Below, piece by piece: positions 16,095 to 25,200 of a DNA stretch of 64,000 bases. The stretch lies in NCBI GenBank assembly GCA_035478795.1, contig DATIJJ010000014.1:27027-91026 (forward strand), in the 5' to 3' direction. Within the stretch, counting starts at the first letter, position 1. Each line of letters opens with the position of its first letter. Both the position numbers and the translations under genes were made by a program. This DNA comes from DATIJJ01 sp035478795 (GTDB lineage Bacteria > Pseudomonadota > Gammaproteobacteria > DSM-16500). Below the pieces are notes generated by a model, which saw only the letters and a program-made list of their open reading frames with translations, had not been told where the DNA came from and ran no database searches.

Positions 16095-16647
16095 TCTCAT
16101 TCATGTCAAGCTTCATAATATGATGCGGAACAGGATGCCATGATGCAATAAATTCCCCTACAATACGAAATCCTGCCTTTTGATAGACATGAGTCGCCCT
16201 GACATTTGATTTTTCCGGATCTATAAAAACTTCCGAGATATCTGAAAAATGACTTGTCAGAAATTCTTTAATAACCCTGCTTGCAAGTCCTTTTCCAAGA
16301 TAATTTTTATCGCAAATAAAAATATCCAGTGTGATGGCCAATCCATCTGATTCACTGTATTTCGCATATACGTTGGATGAATTTTTAAAAATATTTGATG
16401 TTAATAAATAAACAAAAGGTGTTTCATTATCATAACCGATCCAATGTTGTGTCATTTCTGATTGTCGATCTATTTTTTTATTTTTTGTATAAAATTGGAA
16501 AAATTTTTCAAGTCCTGACAATGTATTTTGTAATCCCTGCCCATGAATCCATTCTCGAATATAGTCTTGCTGAAGCCACCGATGAATGAGCTCCCGCTGT
16601 GGCTCCATTGCGGGTTTAAAATTAAAACGGTGTGATATTTCACGCAT
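16069..16647 (-). CDS. GNAT acetyltransferase, AAC(6')-like
   Basis: 192 residues. The pattern HRWLQQDYIREWIHG near the N-terminus and FICDKNYLGKGLASRVIKEF (acetyl-CoA motif A, about residues 108-127) resembles the acetyltransferase group that includes AAC(6') and siderophore-type enzymes. NVRATHVYQKAGFRIVGEF is motif B. The substrate may be an aminoglycoside-like amine, but I cannot show this. The first 15 codons are duplicated as a fossil at 562-606. Confidence 0.8.
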   Translation of the reverse strand: MREISHRFNFKPAMEPQRELIHRWLQQDYIREWIHGQGLQNTLSGLEKFFQFYTKNKKIDRQSEMTQHWIGYDNETPFVYLLTSNIFKNSSNVYAKYSESDGLAITLDIFICDKNYLGKGLASRVIKEFLTSHFSDISEVFIDPEKSNVRATHVYQKAGFRIVGEFIASWHPVPHHIMKLDMNEIMSQQDSG

Positions 16648-16721
16648 ACGAACCCTGTCATTCTGATTTTTGTCTATCAGGGGTATTTAACCACGGGTAT
16701 AAAACAAGCTTGACCTATAGC

Positions 16722-16895
16722 TTAATAATGGCCCGAGCAGCATCCATTATTACACCCGGAATAGCCGGTATATTGGGTACAGCTACAATAAGTTGTTCTT
16801 TGGCAGCAACCGCCACAACTCATTTTTTCAACACAAGCTGTTAATCCTAAACATCCTATTGCTATCAATGTACTTACCCATATTTTCACTTTCAT
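16722..16895 (-). CDS. 57-aa cysteine-rich lipoprotein
   Basis: The frame starts at ATG 16895 with a near-perfect ribosome site (GAGGAGGG) upstream. The product has a lipoprotein signal (MKVKIWVSTLIAIGCLGLTAC) with lipobox LTAC; Cys21 would be acylated after cleavage. The mature 37 residues contain nine cysteines including Cys21, with pairs at 30-31 and 52-53, giving CGGCC and GCCS motifs. It would be a small lipid-anchored envelope peptide, perhaps disulphide-bonded or metal-binding; no family is recognised. A 114-base perfect inverted repeat begins just upstream of its ribosome site. Confidence 0.7.
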   Translation of the reverse strand: MKVKIWVSTLIAIGCLGLTACVEKMSCGGCCQRTTYCSCTQYTGYSGCNNGCCSGHY

Positions 16896-16916
16896 TTTCA
16901 GACCCTCCTCATTAAC

Positions 16917-17030
16917 CAGGTCGTGTCCTCACACACTGTAACTTATTGTTTTTACAATGACTTCTCAGGCGCCGGGTTCCCTTGATCTACTTTAAAAACA
17001 ATAAGTTACAGTGTGTGAGGACACGACCTG
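16917..17030. repeat. 114-bp element with perfect 38-bp terminal inverted repeats
   Basis: Bases 16917-16954 and 16993-17030 are perfect reverse complements over 38 positions, enclosing 38 bases that are not self-complementary. The arms end in CAGGTCGTGTCCTCACAC... This has the shape of a MITE or solo transposon ends. It lies between the outer-membrane protein gene and the lipoprotein gene, immediately upstream of the latter's ribosome site. Confidence 0.88.
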
Positions 17031-17097
17031 ACTTGTCTCGTTTATATTATTTTAACATAACCAAACAGGAGTGATTTTATCGACCTGGTCCGACAAA

Positions 17098-17130
17098 GCA
17101 GCTGTGCGATATATCGCACAACTGCTTTTT
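17098..17130. terminator. rho-independent terminator after the outer membrane protein gene
   Basis: GCAGCTGTGCGATAT pairs with ATCGCACAACTGC around an 18-base perfect palindromic core, with TTTTT on the plus side and a shorter T run on the minus side. It lies 15-47 bases past the stop codon at 17145, so it most likely ends that minus-strand transcript. Confidence 0.65.
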
Positions 17131-17144
17131 GGACTTTCAACAGA

Positions 17145-17906
17145 TTAAAAGTGGTAGCTCAAACCAAGCGAGCCGCGGTTATCAGCGGGTGAATTTTTAG
17201 AACCGGTGGGTCCATTATTATTAAAAGAATTATAGTTAATGTAATCGTATTCCAGTCTTCCCGTCACTTTTCCAAAAAGAGGAACTTCAACACCCAACCC
17301 CAGATTGTACCCGCCTGACCAATGCGTAAAATTGGAACCCGAACTGCCTGACCAGTCCTGTACCTTAAATTGCGTATCAACATATCCAAGGCGTCCATAG
17401 ACTAAAGGTCCCGCGCCATTCGCGAGTTTAATACCGGGTAAAATCGAGGCACCGATACTGGTTCCGGCAGAGAATTTGCCATCATACATAAAACCGGACG
17501 TCTGCAGCGAATCCTTGCCACTGGCGCCACTTGTTCCTAAAAAGAGTTCGCCGCCCAGATAAAAATTGTTTCTGAAGGATTGACCATACCCGCCAAACAA
17601 CCTGCCGTTCCAGCCATTGGCATGGGTATTTAAGGAACCAATGGGATCATCCAGCACCCACGGATTACGTTTTATCTGAAACCCTTCATAACCGAGACTC
17701 ACCCCGGTATAAAAACCGCCGAACAAGGAATGAAATGGCGGGCAGGGGCAATCATCCATGGCATCATCATAACCATCGTCATAGCCATCATCATAGCCTC
17801 TGTTATAGGTATGATGCGCTGATTGCGCAAACGAAGCGGTTCCGCATGTCAAAAGCGGAATGGTCATTAACAAACAAAGTGTTGAGAGACGAAACATCCT
17901 TTTCAT
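17145..17906 (-). CDS. outer membrane beta-barrel protein
   Basis: 253 residues. The signal peptide (1-27) ends ASFAQ. A tandem YDDGYDDGYDD acidic repeat follows at residues 38-48. From about residue 65 the protein shows alternating hydrophobic strands with Gly and aromatic residues (FGGFYTGVSLGYEGF, GLGVEVPLFGKVTGRLEYDYINYN), and it ends LGLSYHF with a C-terminal Phe, the BAM recognition signature. It fits the OmpA/Ail-like eight-strand barrels found repeatedly in Legionellales. The Asp/Tyr repeat facing the periplasm or surface is unusual. It is a single-gene unit followed by a terminator. Confidence 0.85.
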   Translation of the reverse strand: MKRMFRLSTLCLLMTIPLLTCGTASFAQSAHHTYNRGYDDGYDDGYDDAMDDCPCPPFHSLFGGFYTGVSLGYEGFQIKRNPWVLDDPIGSLNTHANGWNGRLFGGYGQSFRNNFYLGGELFLGTSGASGKDSLQTSGFMYDGKFSAGTSIGASILPGIKLANGAGPLVYGRLGYVDTQFKVQDWSGSSGSNFTHWSGGYNLGLGVEVPLFGKVTGRLEYDYINYNSFNNNGPTGSKNSPADNRGSLGLSYHF

Positions 17907-18079
17907 ATCAAAATCCTTTTAAGTGAGGTCGACACCATACTAGATAATTTTCTTTTGAAAAACAATTGAGAACTTCCTTAAAGCACACAAATCCATGGCA
18001 GATTATTGGCGAATGTACGATAATACAGTCCTTGAAAACTTCATTTCTGTTGCATCAAACCCGTTTTCTCAGGAAATTT

Positions 18080-18454
18080 ATGATGGATAGCCTGCATACA
18101 ACACTGCTTCTTATAAGCCACCTTTTAATTGGATTTTATTTCACTTTTTTTGGACTGTGGAATATCTATCACTGGAAGCCCATGATAGAGGTCATGTTAC
18201 AAAAAAAGATACCGTCCCCCTTGTTTCTTTTATCAATTGCCATAGGCTGGCAAATGATATGCGGGATCATGATTATGTTCGGGATTCTGACCAAACTTGC
18301 CGCACTTCTACTTATTCCATTCACTGTGCTGATCGTATTGATGTTACATTCCTACTGGGATTTTAAAGGTGAGTTACGCAAACAACATATGGCGTTATTT
18401 ATTACAAATTTCACCATTTCCCTGGGAGCATTGATTTTATTATTGTCAAATTAA
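18080..18454 (+). CDS. DoxX family membrane protein
   Basis: I start at ATG 18080, which has AGGA five bases upstream; the frame is open to 17966 but those codons look non-coding. The 124-residue protein has four hydrophobic segments. Features are LLIGFYFTFFGLWNIYHW in TM1, GWQMICGIMIMFG in the middle and LHSYWDFKG before the last helix, typical of DoxX. The family is associated with membrane redox or thiol stress in other bacteria; its exact role is not known. Confidence 0.82.
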   Translation: MMDSLHTTLLLISHLLIGFYFTFFGLWNIYHWKPMIEVMLQKKIPSPLFLLSIAIGWQMICGIMIMFGILTKLAALLLIPFTVLIVLMLHSYWDFKGELRKQHMALFITNFTISLGALILLLSN

Positions 18455-18523
18455 CCGATTGTTATATTCATTATAAGGCTATTTGCTATACCATAAGCGG
18501 TTTTAATCGCCATAAAGAATGTT

Positions 18524-19507
18524 ATGTTGAATACTAATCCGAATACGCCGTATGCAAACCTGAAGCCTGATAGCATTCTTGATGCCGTAGAAAGTGTTGG
18601 TTTTCGTTGTAACGGCAGCCTGTTTCCCCTGAATAGTTATGAAAATCGTGTTTATCAGATTGGAATAGAGGAAGCCGATCCTGTTATCGCGAAATTTTAC
18701 CGCCCCCTGCGCTGGAGTAATGAGGCGATTCTGGAAGAACATCAATTTGCGGCGGAATTATCCGCGCACGAAATTCCTGTGGTTGCTCCACTGGTGATGA
18801 AAAATAAAACGCTACACGATTACAAGGGTTTTCGTTTTGCCCTGTTCGTGCGCCGGGGTGGACGAGCGCTTGAGCTGGATAGCCTGGAGCAACTGGAGTG
18901 GATGGGTCGATTTATTGGTCGTCTTCATGCAACAGGCGCCTGTCGATCCTTTCATCACCGACACACACTCACTGTGGATTACTTTGGATTCGCTCCCTGT
19001 CATTTTTTGCTTGAAAACAATTTTATTCCTGACTATTTGAAACAGCCATTTGGCGAAGCCATTGAGACCGCTTTAAACCGGATTAAAATTATTTTTCAAC
19101 AAACCGGTGAAATAAAGCAAATCCGCCTGCATGGTGACTGTCATGCAGGTAATGTTTTATGGCGCGACAGCGGCCCACACATTGTAGATCTCGATGATTG
19201 CATGATGGGTCCGGCTATTCAGGATCTCTGGATGTTGCTGTCAGGAAATGAAATGCAAATGCAAGCGCAACTGGAACGGATCTTGTGGGGTTATTGTGAA
19301 TTTCATGATTTTAATTATCGTGAGCTTCACCTGATTGAAGCCTTGCGTACCTTGCGCATGTTGCATTATTCAGCCTGGCTTGCCAAACGCTGGGAAGATC
19401 CCGCATTTCCCTTAAATTTTCCCTGGTTTAATACAGCGCATTACTGGCAAGAACAACTGAACAATTTAAATGAACAAATTCAAAAGCTGCCATTAGCTCT
19501 CAGCTAA
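18524..19507 (+). CDS. srkA: stress response kinase SrkA/YihE
   Basis: 327 residues, full length for SrkA. It has the kinase-like fold of the choline/APH group: FPLNSYENRVYQIG in the N-lobe, catalytic loop LHGDCHAGNVLW, metal segment IVDLDDCMMGPAIQDLWML, and a C-terminal WLAKRWEDPAFP..FPWF block found in YihE. It is a cytoplasmic Ser/Thr kinase linked to protection from stress-induced death in E. coli. In E. coli it precedes dsbA; here its 3' end overlaps a convergent KfrA-like gene by 15 bases. Confidence 0.93.
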   Translation: MLNTNPNTPYANLKPDSILDAVESVGFRCNGSLFPLNSYENRVYQIGIEEADPVIAKFYRPLRWSNEAILEEHQFAAELSAHEIPVVAPLVMKNKTLHDYKGFRFALFVRRGGRALELDSLEQLEWMGRFIGRLHATGACRSFHHRHTLTVDYFGFAPCHFLLENNFIPDYLKQPFGEAIETALNRIKIIFQQTGEIKQIRLHGDCHAGNVLWRDSGPHIVDLDDCMMGPAIQDLWMLLSGNEMQMQAQLERILWGYCEFHDFNYRELHLIEALRTLRMLHYSAWLAKRWEDPAFPLNFPWFNTAHYWQEQLNNLNEQIQKLPLALS

Positions 19508-19957
19508 TAATGAAAGCCGCTGGTAATGTTCCAGTGCCTGCTCGAGTGCCCGTTTGTCATGGGTCAGAGCCATTTTTTCCTGCTGCCATTGATTAAACAG
19601 CTGTTGCCAACGCCGGTTATTTTGACGGTATTTTTCCAACTCTGTTTTTAATTCGGCTATTTCCTGCTGATAGTTCAATTCAATTGGTACAAACTGTTCT
19701 GTTGATTGACTCAGTACGTTTTCCCAGAGTCCTTTAATCATTTCAATCAAAAATTCCGGCATCGGCCCCCTCAAAACGATTTTGGAAGTTTTGTTTTGTG
19801 CCTGTCTAAAACGACGCAAGTGCTGATTGATGGTGCCGGCGCTTCCTGTGCCGAGAAAATGGCGCACATTCTCAATAGTAATATTTTTATCCTGGCCTTT
19901 TAATGCGCTGATTGCCGAGATAACATCTTCGTACGTAATTCCATGACGAGCCATCAT
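19493..19957 (-). CDS. KfrA N-terminal domain DNA-binding protein
   Basis: 154 residues. Residues 1-60 match the KfrA_N helix-turn-helix region (ARHGITYEDVISAISAL, ITIENVRHFLGTGSAGTINQHL). Residues 98-150 are a predicted coiled coil rich in Glu, Gln and Lys. KfrA is known from plasmids as an autoregulator and filament-forming segregation helper, but short chromosomal relatives are common in gammaproteobacteria. No plasmid genes lie nearby, so I read it as a chromosomal DNA-binding regulator. Confidence 0.8.
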   Translation of the reverse strand: MMARHGITYEDVISAISALKGQDKNITIENVRHFLGTGSAGTINQHLRRFRQAQNKTSKIVLRGPMPEFLIEMIKGLWENVLSQSTEQFVPIELNYQQEIAELKTELEKYRQNNRRWQQLFNQWQQEKMALTHDKRALEQALEHYQRLSLLAES

Positions 19958-20019
19958 TCATTCCTTTTTTGTATTACGTTTTATGAATTATACCGGTTTT
20001 CGCAATAAAATAAACGACG

Positions 20020-20391
20020 TTAACTGTGTATATATTTATCAATTATATCGGGCAATGTTTTTATATCGACAGGCTTGGCAATGTAACCATTACATCCTGC
20101 CGCCAATGCCTTTTCTTTATCTGTTTTCATGGCATAAGCGGTTATTGCAATAACAGGAATGTGTTTATACCGGGGATCAGCTTTTAGTTTGCGCGTCAAT
20201 TCAAGACCATCCATTCCGGGTAATTGTATATCAACCAGAATAAGCGCCGGTTTAACTGTTTCCAGCAGAGATAACGCTTCTCTCGCATCCATTGCCCGAT
20301 AAACGTCATACTTTTTCGCAGTCAATAAATAATCCATCATTTTCAGATTAAGCAGATTATCTTCTATGATCAAGATGGCTTCGCCTGACAT
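20020..20391 (-). CDS. single-domain CheY/DivK-like response regulator
   Basis: 123 residues, receiver domain only. The acidic pair is Glu10-Asp11, the phospho-acceptor is Asp54 (ILVDIQLPGMDG), Thr84 is the switch residue (AITAYAM) and Lys106 is conserved (IAKP). There is no output domain, so it acts by protein contact or as a phosphorelay carrier. It is 24 bases downstream of the hybrid kinase gene and surely its operon partner. Confidence 0.93.
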   Translation of the reverse strand: MSGEAILIIEDNLLNLKMMDYLLTAKKYDVYRAMDAREALSLLETVKPALILVDIQLPGMDGLELTRKLKADPRYKHIPVIAITAYAMKTDKEKALAAGCNGYIAKPVDIKTLPDIIDKYIHS

Positions 20392-20415
20392 GTAAAAAAT
20401 TTACCTCATTCTCTC

Positions 20416-22056
20416 TTATAGCTCAGATTGTGGAAGATATTTTTCAACCCCAATAAATTTGCTTATGTTCAGGTCTTCGCCTTGTATCATCACTCGCTGG
20501 ATTGAAGCATTAAAATGTAGCTGCTCTTCATCACTTAACTGTCTTGTCGACCAAATAATGACGGGCGTAAACAACCCTCTTTCAGTTTGCCGATAATAAC
20601 GCAGAAATTCCGATCCATCCATTCCCGACGCGTAGGGATCCAATAAGACAACATCAGGACATTCCTGCTCCAATGCAAGCAATGCACCCACTTTATCTTT
20701 TCGAGAAATGACACGAAAACCAGCCTTGCTTAATACAGTATGAGCAAATAATAATGCTTCCTGATCGCTATCAATAATAAGAATCATTTTATTTTGACCG
20801 GCCAGTATTTCAATCCGCGAAAGAGCAGAAAGCAATTCTTTTTGCGTGGATGGCTTCACTAAAAAATCCCGAATTTTACAGCCTGTTTGTATCGGCGGCT
20901 CCAATATGGCTTTAATCACCGTCGGATAAATATCATGCGCAGCAATTTTGGAACGCAGCGTACGAATCAGTTCAAAGCTGCCAGAATCTGGTTGAAATAA
21001 ATCAAGAATGATCGCATTAAATGGATGCTGCATATTTTTTTTAATTGCTTCTTCCGTACTATTTGAGATGACAACATGATAACCCGCTTGAATCAAAGCA
21101 TTGACCATGAACTCTCTTGCTTGTGATGCTTGTTCAATAACAAGAATAGCAGGGACCTGTTCATTATTTTCGGGCGAACCTTTTCCTTTTGTTTTGTCAT
21201 TTTCCCAGGTTTTATAGTAAGGAAAGCACGGCAACACAGCAAAAAAGGTGCTTCCTTTACCGATAAGACTCTCCACACCCACCTGCCCTCCCTGAGCTTC
21301 GACAATTTTTTTGGTAAGAGCAAGCCCAAGACCTGTGCCTTGATAGGATTTTTTTGAACCGATATCCAGTTGTTGAAATTTAACAAACAGTTTTTTTAAA
21401 TCTTCCTCGCGAATACCAATACCGGAATCCTGCACTTCCAAACGAAAATTCTTTTTTCCGAACCGGGCAATATTGACAGTAACACGCCCATCAGGTGGAG
21501 TGAATTTAAGCGCATTGGATATATAATTATAAAATACCTGTTTAAGTTTTTTAGGATCAATGATGATCTCATTCAAAGCAGGGTCCATTTTAATTTCAAA
21601 CTGAATATTTTTATCAGCGATAATTTTATAAAAAATTTTTCGAATGTTTTTGATTAATTTATACAAGTCTGTTTTTTCAGGATGAAATTCCATTTTATTC
21701 GATTCAATTTTTGCAAGATCAAGCACATCGTTTATAAACACCAGCAGATGATTTGCGCTATCAACAATGTCATTCAAAAATTCATGATACCTGGGTGACC
21801 TGGTATCTAACAGACCATCTTTTAATATTTCTGAAAACCCAATAATGGCATTTAATGGAGTGCGCATTTCATGTGATATATTGGCAATAAACTCGTTTTT
21901 TAATCGATCAGATTCTTTTGCTGAATAGATGATTTTTTCAAATGCCTGGTTTTTTGCCTGAAGATTTTTTACAGAAATTTCCAGTTGTTCTGCATAATGT
22001 AATGCCGCCTGCCATTCCTTGTAGTAATTGGTCGCATTACTTTTGTTGCTTCCCAT
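20416..22056 (-). CDS. soluble hybrid histidine kinase with two receiver domains
   Basis: 546 residues from the ATG at 22056, which has AGGGA seven bases upstream; an earlier ATG at 22077 lies almost at the predicted transcription start. Order of domains: short coiled coil (15-52), HisKA with His62 in IANISHEMRTPLNAIIGF, ATPase domain (about 170-285; DSGIGI and GTGLGLAL boxes), then two receivers. The first keeps its Asp (ILDLFQPDSG) but has Glu-Gln in place of the acidic pair. The second keeps Asp (LLDPYASGMDG) but lacks the conserved Lys. No membrane span or recognised sensor domain is present. Operon with the receiver at 20020; divergent from the haemagglutinin-like gene at 22235. Confidence 0.92.
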   Translation of the reverse strand: MGSNKSNATNYYKEWQAALHYAEQLEISVKNLQAKNQAFEKIIYSAKESDRLKNEFIANISHEMRTPLNAIIGFSEILKDGLLDTRSPRYHEFLNDIVDSANHLLVFINDVLDLAKIESNKMEFHPEKTDLYKLIKNIRKIFYKIIADKNIQFEIKMDPALNEIIIDPKKLKQVFYNYISNALKFTPPDGRVTVNIARFGKKNFRLEVQDSGIGIREEDLKKLFVKFQQLDIGSKKSYQGTGLGLALTKKIVEAQGGQVGVESLIGKGSTFFAVLPCFPYYKTWENDKTKGKGSPENNEQVPAILVIEQASQAREFMVNALIQAGYHVVISNSTEEAIKKNMQHPFNAIILDLFQPDSGSFELIRTLRSKIAAHDIYPTVIKAILEPPIQTGCKIRDFLVKPSTQKELLSALSRIEILAGQNKMILIIDSDQEALLFAHTVLSKAGFRVISRKDKVGALLALEQECPDVVLLDPYASGMDGSEFLRYYRQTERGLFTPVIIWSTRQLSDEEQLHFNASIQRVMIQGEDLNISKFIGVEKYLPQSEL

Positions 22057-22084
22057 AAACACATCCCTGTCAGCCATTCTTCTG

Positions 22085-22111
22085 ATTATATTATCAAAAA
22101 AAAGACATCAA
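22085..22111 (-). promoter_or_regulatory. putative promoter of the hybrid kinase operon
   Basis: On the minus strand a consensus TATAAT (22090-22085) lies 15 bases after TTGATG (22111-22106). Transcription would begin near 22078, giving a leader of about 20 bases to the ATG at 22056. The short spacer makes the -35 assignment uncertain. Confidence 0.4.
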
Positions 22112-22234
22112 TGATGTATTTTATTGATTAAATTAACAAAATATCTGGCACTTTTTCTCTATAAAACCCCATTTTTTTAAAATATGAACCATACTTAAAA
22201 CGTAGACATGTGATTTATCAGGGGTTAATAACTC

Positions 22235-25200
22235 ATGCAGAAGACCGGAAGGTTTCTTTTGGGTGTGCGTAGGAGCGTGACTCATTTCGCTCTGTCTTTT
22301 CTGTTGAGTTTGTTTTTATTTTTGGATGCCGCAGCCAATCCGGCAGGCGGTGTGGTCGCAGCCGGTGATGCGACGATTTACCATGGGCTTACTACGACCG
22401 TCATTCATCAAACTACAAACAAGGCGATTATCAATTGGCAAAGTTTTAATATTGCCGCTCACGAAACAACGAATTTCAGACAGCCCTCATCCAGCGCTGT
22501 GATGTTAAATCGCATTAATCCGGCGCAAGGCGTTTCGCAAATTTATGGGCATCTGAATGCAAATGGGAGAATCATCCTGGTCAATCAGGCTGGAATCTAT
22601 TTTGGCCCGGGGTCCTTTGTGAATGTCGGTGGAATTATTGCATCGACTTCCAATATTTCAAATGAAAATTTTCTTGCCGGAAAATATATTTTTGATGAAG
22701 CCTCGCCTTATGCCGGCTCAATCATTAATGAAGGATCCATTATTGCAAAAGATAATGGTCTTGTTGCATTAATTGGAACGGGCGTCAGTAATAGTGGCTT
22801 GATTCAGGCAAAACTGGGAAATGTTGTGCTTGCATCAGGAAATAAATTTACGATGGATTTTAATGGCGATCAACTGATTAATTTCACTGTTGATGAGGCG
22901 ACAGGTGTTGCAGGTAAGGATAGAAATGGCAATCTTTTAAAAAATGGCATCAAAAATACAGGAAAAATTATTGCGAATGGCGGCACTATTCTTGTAACAG
23001 CACGCGTCGCAAAAAATGTATTGGATAATGTCATCAACATGAAAGGTATTGCCATGGCCCGCTCGGTTGGAAAACATAATGGCGTTATTATTTTATCGGC
23101 GGGTGATGGAACGCTGAAAGTGTCGGGTCGTTTAGACGTTTCTTCGCGTAAAGATCAGGGCGGCACGATTAAAGTGTTGGGCGATCGCGTTCAAATTGAA
23201 TCACACGCCGTATTAAATGCCAGCGGTAAAACAGGTGGCGGTGAAATTTTAATCGGCGGTAATGCACACGGTGCAGGGCCAGAACAGAATGCGAGTTACA
23301 CTTATATTGGTCCAAACGTTACTATTTTTGCCGATGCGCTTGATAAGGGGAATGGTGGGAAAGTCGTCGTCTGGTCTGATCAGGGAACCGGATTTTATGG
23401 AACTATTTTTGCTCGCGGCGGCGCTTCAGGCGGCAATGGCGGTTTTGTTGAAACGTCAGGCAAAGCGTATCTGGATGCCATGGGTATGGTTGACGCCAGT
23501 GCAAAGGCAGGGTTGCCCGGACAATGGCTGTTGGATCCGTTTAATGTCACCATCACAACGACCACAACAAATGGTGCATTTGACTCAGGTAATCCCAACA
23601 CCTACACACCCACCGCGAATAATGGCACTGCAAACGCAGCGACAATTAATGCCTCATTAAACGGTGGAACCAGTGTCACCATTACAACAGGATCAACAGG
23701 TGCCCAGGCAGGCAATATCACAGTCAGTTCTGCCATTCTGAAAAATGCGGGCCTAACCACACCAACGCTGACATTAAATGCAGCAGGAACCATTACGATT
23801 AATAACACCCTTTCCGCAACCAGCGGCGGTCTCAATGTGACATTAACAGGCGATGCATTAACCCTGAACTCAGCCGTCACAACCAATGGCGGAAACTTTT
23901 TAAGTACCACACAAAATGCAACGACGCTCGCGAGTGCCATTTCGACGGGAGCCGGAACCGTTAGTATTAATGTCAATCAGGATGGTTTAGGCGCAAATGC
24001 ATTTGCAATGAACGCAGGCAGTTCTATTACCACAACCAATGCAAGTGCCTCTGCTGTCTCAATTGCTGTGAATACAGCATCAGGCGGCACGGGCACGGCA
24101 GCTTTACGAAGCATTACAACAGGGAGTGGCGGGACAATTTCTGTTTCAACCAATTCAGCAAATGGTAATGACATTACAATGCCTGCAGGCCTGTTGGATG
24201 TCGGTACTGGAACTGTAACGCTATCTACATCACAACTGGCTGGACGAACAATTGGCACATCTGCTTTAAATATACAGATCAAAGCGGGAAATTTTAATGC
24301 CACAACAGGAAATAGCGGGATCTTCGTCACCAATACAGGAACAACAGGACTCAATCTGGGAACAGTCAATTCAACAGCCGGATTAACACTGACATCCACA
24401 GGAAGCACAGGTATTACGGATAGCGGAACGCTGACCCTGCCAGGAACACTCACCGTTGCTGCGGGCGCGACGCAAGATATCACTCTGAATTCCGCTACCA
24501 ATAATTTTGGTACTGCTGCGATAACCAGTGGACGCAATGTCACGCTGGTTGATACAGATGGAATTATATTGGGCGCTTCAACTATTTCCGGCACATTGAA
24601 TATTTCAGCAGGTGGCACGGTTTCACAAAGCGCTGCATTAACGGTTTCCGGAACACCGACTTTTACCGTCACAACACCCTTATCTGATATTTTATTATCT
24701 ACCCAGGCAAATGCGTTCAGCACAACACCGGTCTTTACGAATAACGGAAATATACGTGATTTGGGCTTAAGAAACACACTGGCGAGCGCTGCTGTTCCTG
24801 TGATACCAACAGGCATGAGAAATTTAACGTTGACATTTGATAATGCAGGCATGACGCTGCCCGCCATGACGTTAACCGGTACATTAACGGCAACAGCAAA
24901 TGGAGTTATCGCGCAGAGTGGTGCAGAAAACATTACAGGGGTTACGACACTTTCAGCAGGTAGTGGAAATGATATTACTTTAAATAATGCAGGCAACAAC
25001 TTCAGTACAGCAACGATTACATCGGGTAATAATGTCTTGCTGCGTGATCTCAATGCATTGATATTAGGTGCATCAACGATCAGCGGTACATTAGGTGTCA
25101 CGACTAATGGTGCCATTACACAAAGTGGTGCTGGCGGATTATCTGTAACAGGTGCAACTACCCTCGATGCCGGATCAGCAAATAACATCACACTGAATAC

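Noticed and set aside
19493..19957. KfrA-like gene as a sign of an integrated plasmid.
   Set aside because: No replication, partition or transfer genes lie nearby; short chromosomal relatives are common.
22149..22165. TGGCAC followed by a T-rich stretch, resembling a sigma54 promoter upstream of the haemagglutinin-like gene.
   Set aside because: The second half (TTGC) is absent at the required spacing.
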